DNA of 35,472 nucleotides from Candidatus Nomurabacteria bacterium CG1_02_43_90 (GTDB taxonomy: Bacteria > Patescibacteriota > Minisyncoccia > Phycocordibacterales > UBA1550). The translations under genes and the position numbers were made by a program. Every line of letters begins with the position of its first letter. The stretch's first letter is position 1. A model generated the notes under the pieces. The model saw only the letters and a list, made by a program, of their open reading frames with translations. It made no database searches and was not told the DNA's origin. Positions 34,557-35,472 of this stretch are shown here, piece after piece. The stretch is taken from contig MNVN01000018.1 in the NCBI GenBank assembly GCA_001871765.1, forward strand, positions 1 to 35,472, in the 5' to 3' direction.

Positions 34557-35381
34557 TTATTTTGGTTTGAGGAATGCGAGAAGCGCCTGACACCCAGCGT
34601 GGTTCAGCGTCTTCCCGTTGGTGATCAGGTCATGGGGCACAAACGTGCCTTTGGCGACCTTACCGAACAGAGGGTGCTTAGAATTAATCTCCATCACCTC
34701 AACGGCAAGGACTGCTGTTTTGTGACCTTTGCCGAGACGGCGAGGGTGGATTTCGTAAACAGCCAGCACGATGCGGTCCTCACCTTTCCCTAAGACATAT
34801 TTGCCAGGAGTTCCAGCAAGGATAACACTGAGAGTCGCATCGTCAGCGTGTGCCATTGCTTTTTGCTCTGTCTTCACGACATGGGCAACGGGCGCTTCCA
34901 CCAGCTTCACGACGGGTGCATGCGGGGGTTCTTTGACCCCTTGCGCGATGAGTGCGTCGTTGAGGATGTGAAAAAAGAACTCTTGAATGGCACGCTTATT
35001 CGAGCCTTCAGACAAGCCCGATTCAAAGCGAGGCATGTGTAACTGACGAACCAGCACATACATATCCTTTGGAGCACAGGATAAAATATTTCCCTGTGGA
35101 GCGCTGTGAACAAAAATGGCACGGGTATCCTTTTCAGGATTAATTTTTCGTACCGCCACGCAGACACCGTTGCCGAGGTCATACAAGCCACAAAACCCGC
35201 GAAACAGATGTTCCAAGTTGTCGGAAACAAGTTCCGGCTTTGTATTCTGTTTTGGCTTATAGCTAGCAGGCACGAGGCCTTTCGGCTTTGGTGGCTTCAC
35301 GTACTTCGGCTGATTGGCCACTGGTTTTACAGCGCTCTTATTTTGATTGGCTTGTGCTTGTTTCTTCTGGGTATTTGACAC
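34557..35381 (-). CDS. Hypothetical protein with Lys/Pro/Gln-rich N-terminus
   Basis: GTG start at 35379-35381 with AAAGGAG SD; MSNTQKKQAQANQNKSAVKPVANQPKYVKPPKPKGL...; no family recognised. Confidence 0.7.
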   Translation of the reverse strand: MSNTQKKQAQANQNKSAVKPVANQPKYVKPPKPKGLVPASYKPKQNTKPELVSDNLEHLFRGFCGLYDLGNGVCVAVRKINPEKDTRAIFVHSAPQGNILSCAPKDMYVLVRQLHMPRFESGLSEGSNKRAIQEFFFHILNDALIAQGVKEPPHAPVVKLVEAPVAHVVKTEQKAMAHADDATLSVILAGTPGKYVLGKGEDRIVLAVYEIHPRRLGKGHKTAVLAVEVMEINSKHPLFGKVAKGTFVPHDLITNGKTLNHAGCQALLAFLKPK

Positions 35382-35472
35382 GTCGTTCTCCTTTGAAAAA
35401 GTTGAAAAAGTTTTTTACAATGTTCGAAAGCTAATATGAGCATAGCAGATTATAGGATTTTGTCAAGGGGCG

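Overview
The window looks like a chromosomal segment of a Patescibacteria/CPR (probably Parcubacteria-like) genome. This is inferred from small, divergent housekeeping proteins, a large S-layer-like protein with Cys-rich N-terminal repeats, and dense packing. I see no rRNA, tRNA or CRISPR array. From left to right it contains: a partial membrane/Ca-binding-like CDS running off the left edge; a REP-associated tyrosine transposase (RAYT) with five REP-like palindromes, one of them in frame inside the transposase gene; a giant S-layer-like protein; a wHTH regulator divergent from ftsK; a Glucodextranase-B-like protein; recA; efp; rpsF-ssb-rpsR; metG-tatD; an AI-2E-type permease; an M16 peptidase; glyS; a large membrane-anchored repeat protein; recO; ileS; argS; glyA; dut; a divergent thyA; a HIT protein; a deaminase fusion; a HxGH nucleotidyltransferase; rplK/nusG/secE; and a hypothetical gene. 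The strongest leads are (1) an apparently catalytically intact histidine-phosphatase (RHG) domain of about 195 aa embedded in isoleucyl-tRNA synthetase; (2) a glyA-dut-thyA-HIT-deaminase-nucleotidyltransferase neighbourhood that resembles a dTMP-supply module, with a divergent ThyA, a bifunctional-looking deaminase and twin matching promoters; (3) a perfect, gap-free three-way-junction RNA just upstream of rpsR plus a large imperfect inverted repeat in the rpsF leader; (4) the RAYT/REP cassette; and (5) a promoter-embedded 15-bp inverted repeat at the regulator/ftsK divergon. All assignments come from reading motifs by eye; no database search was run.
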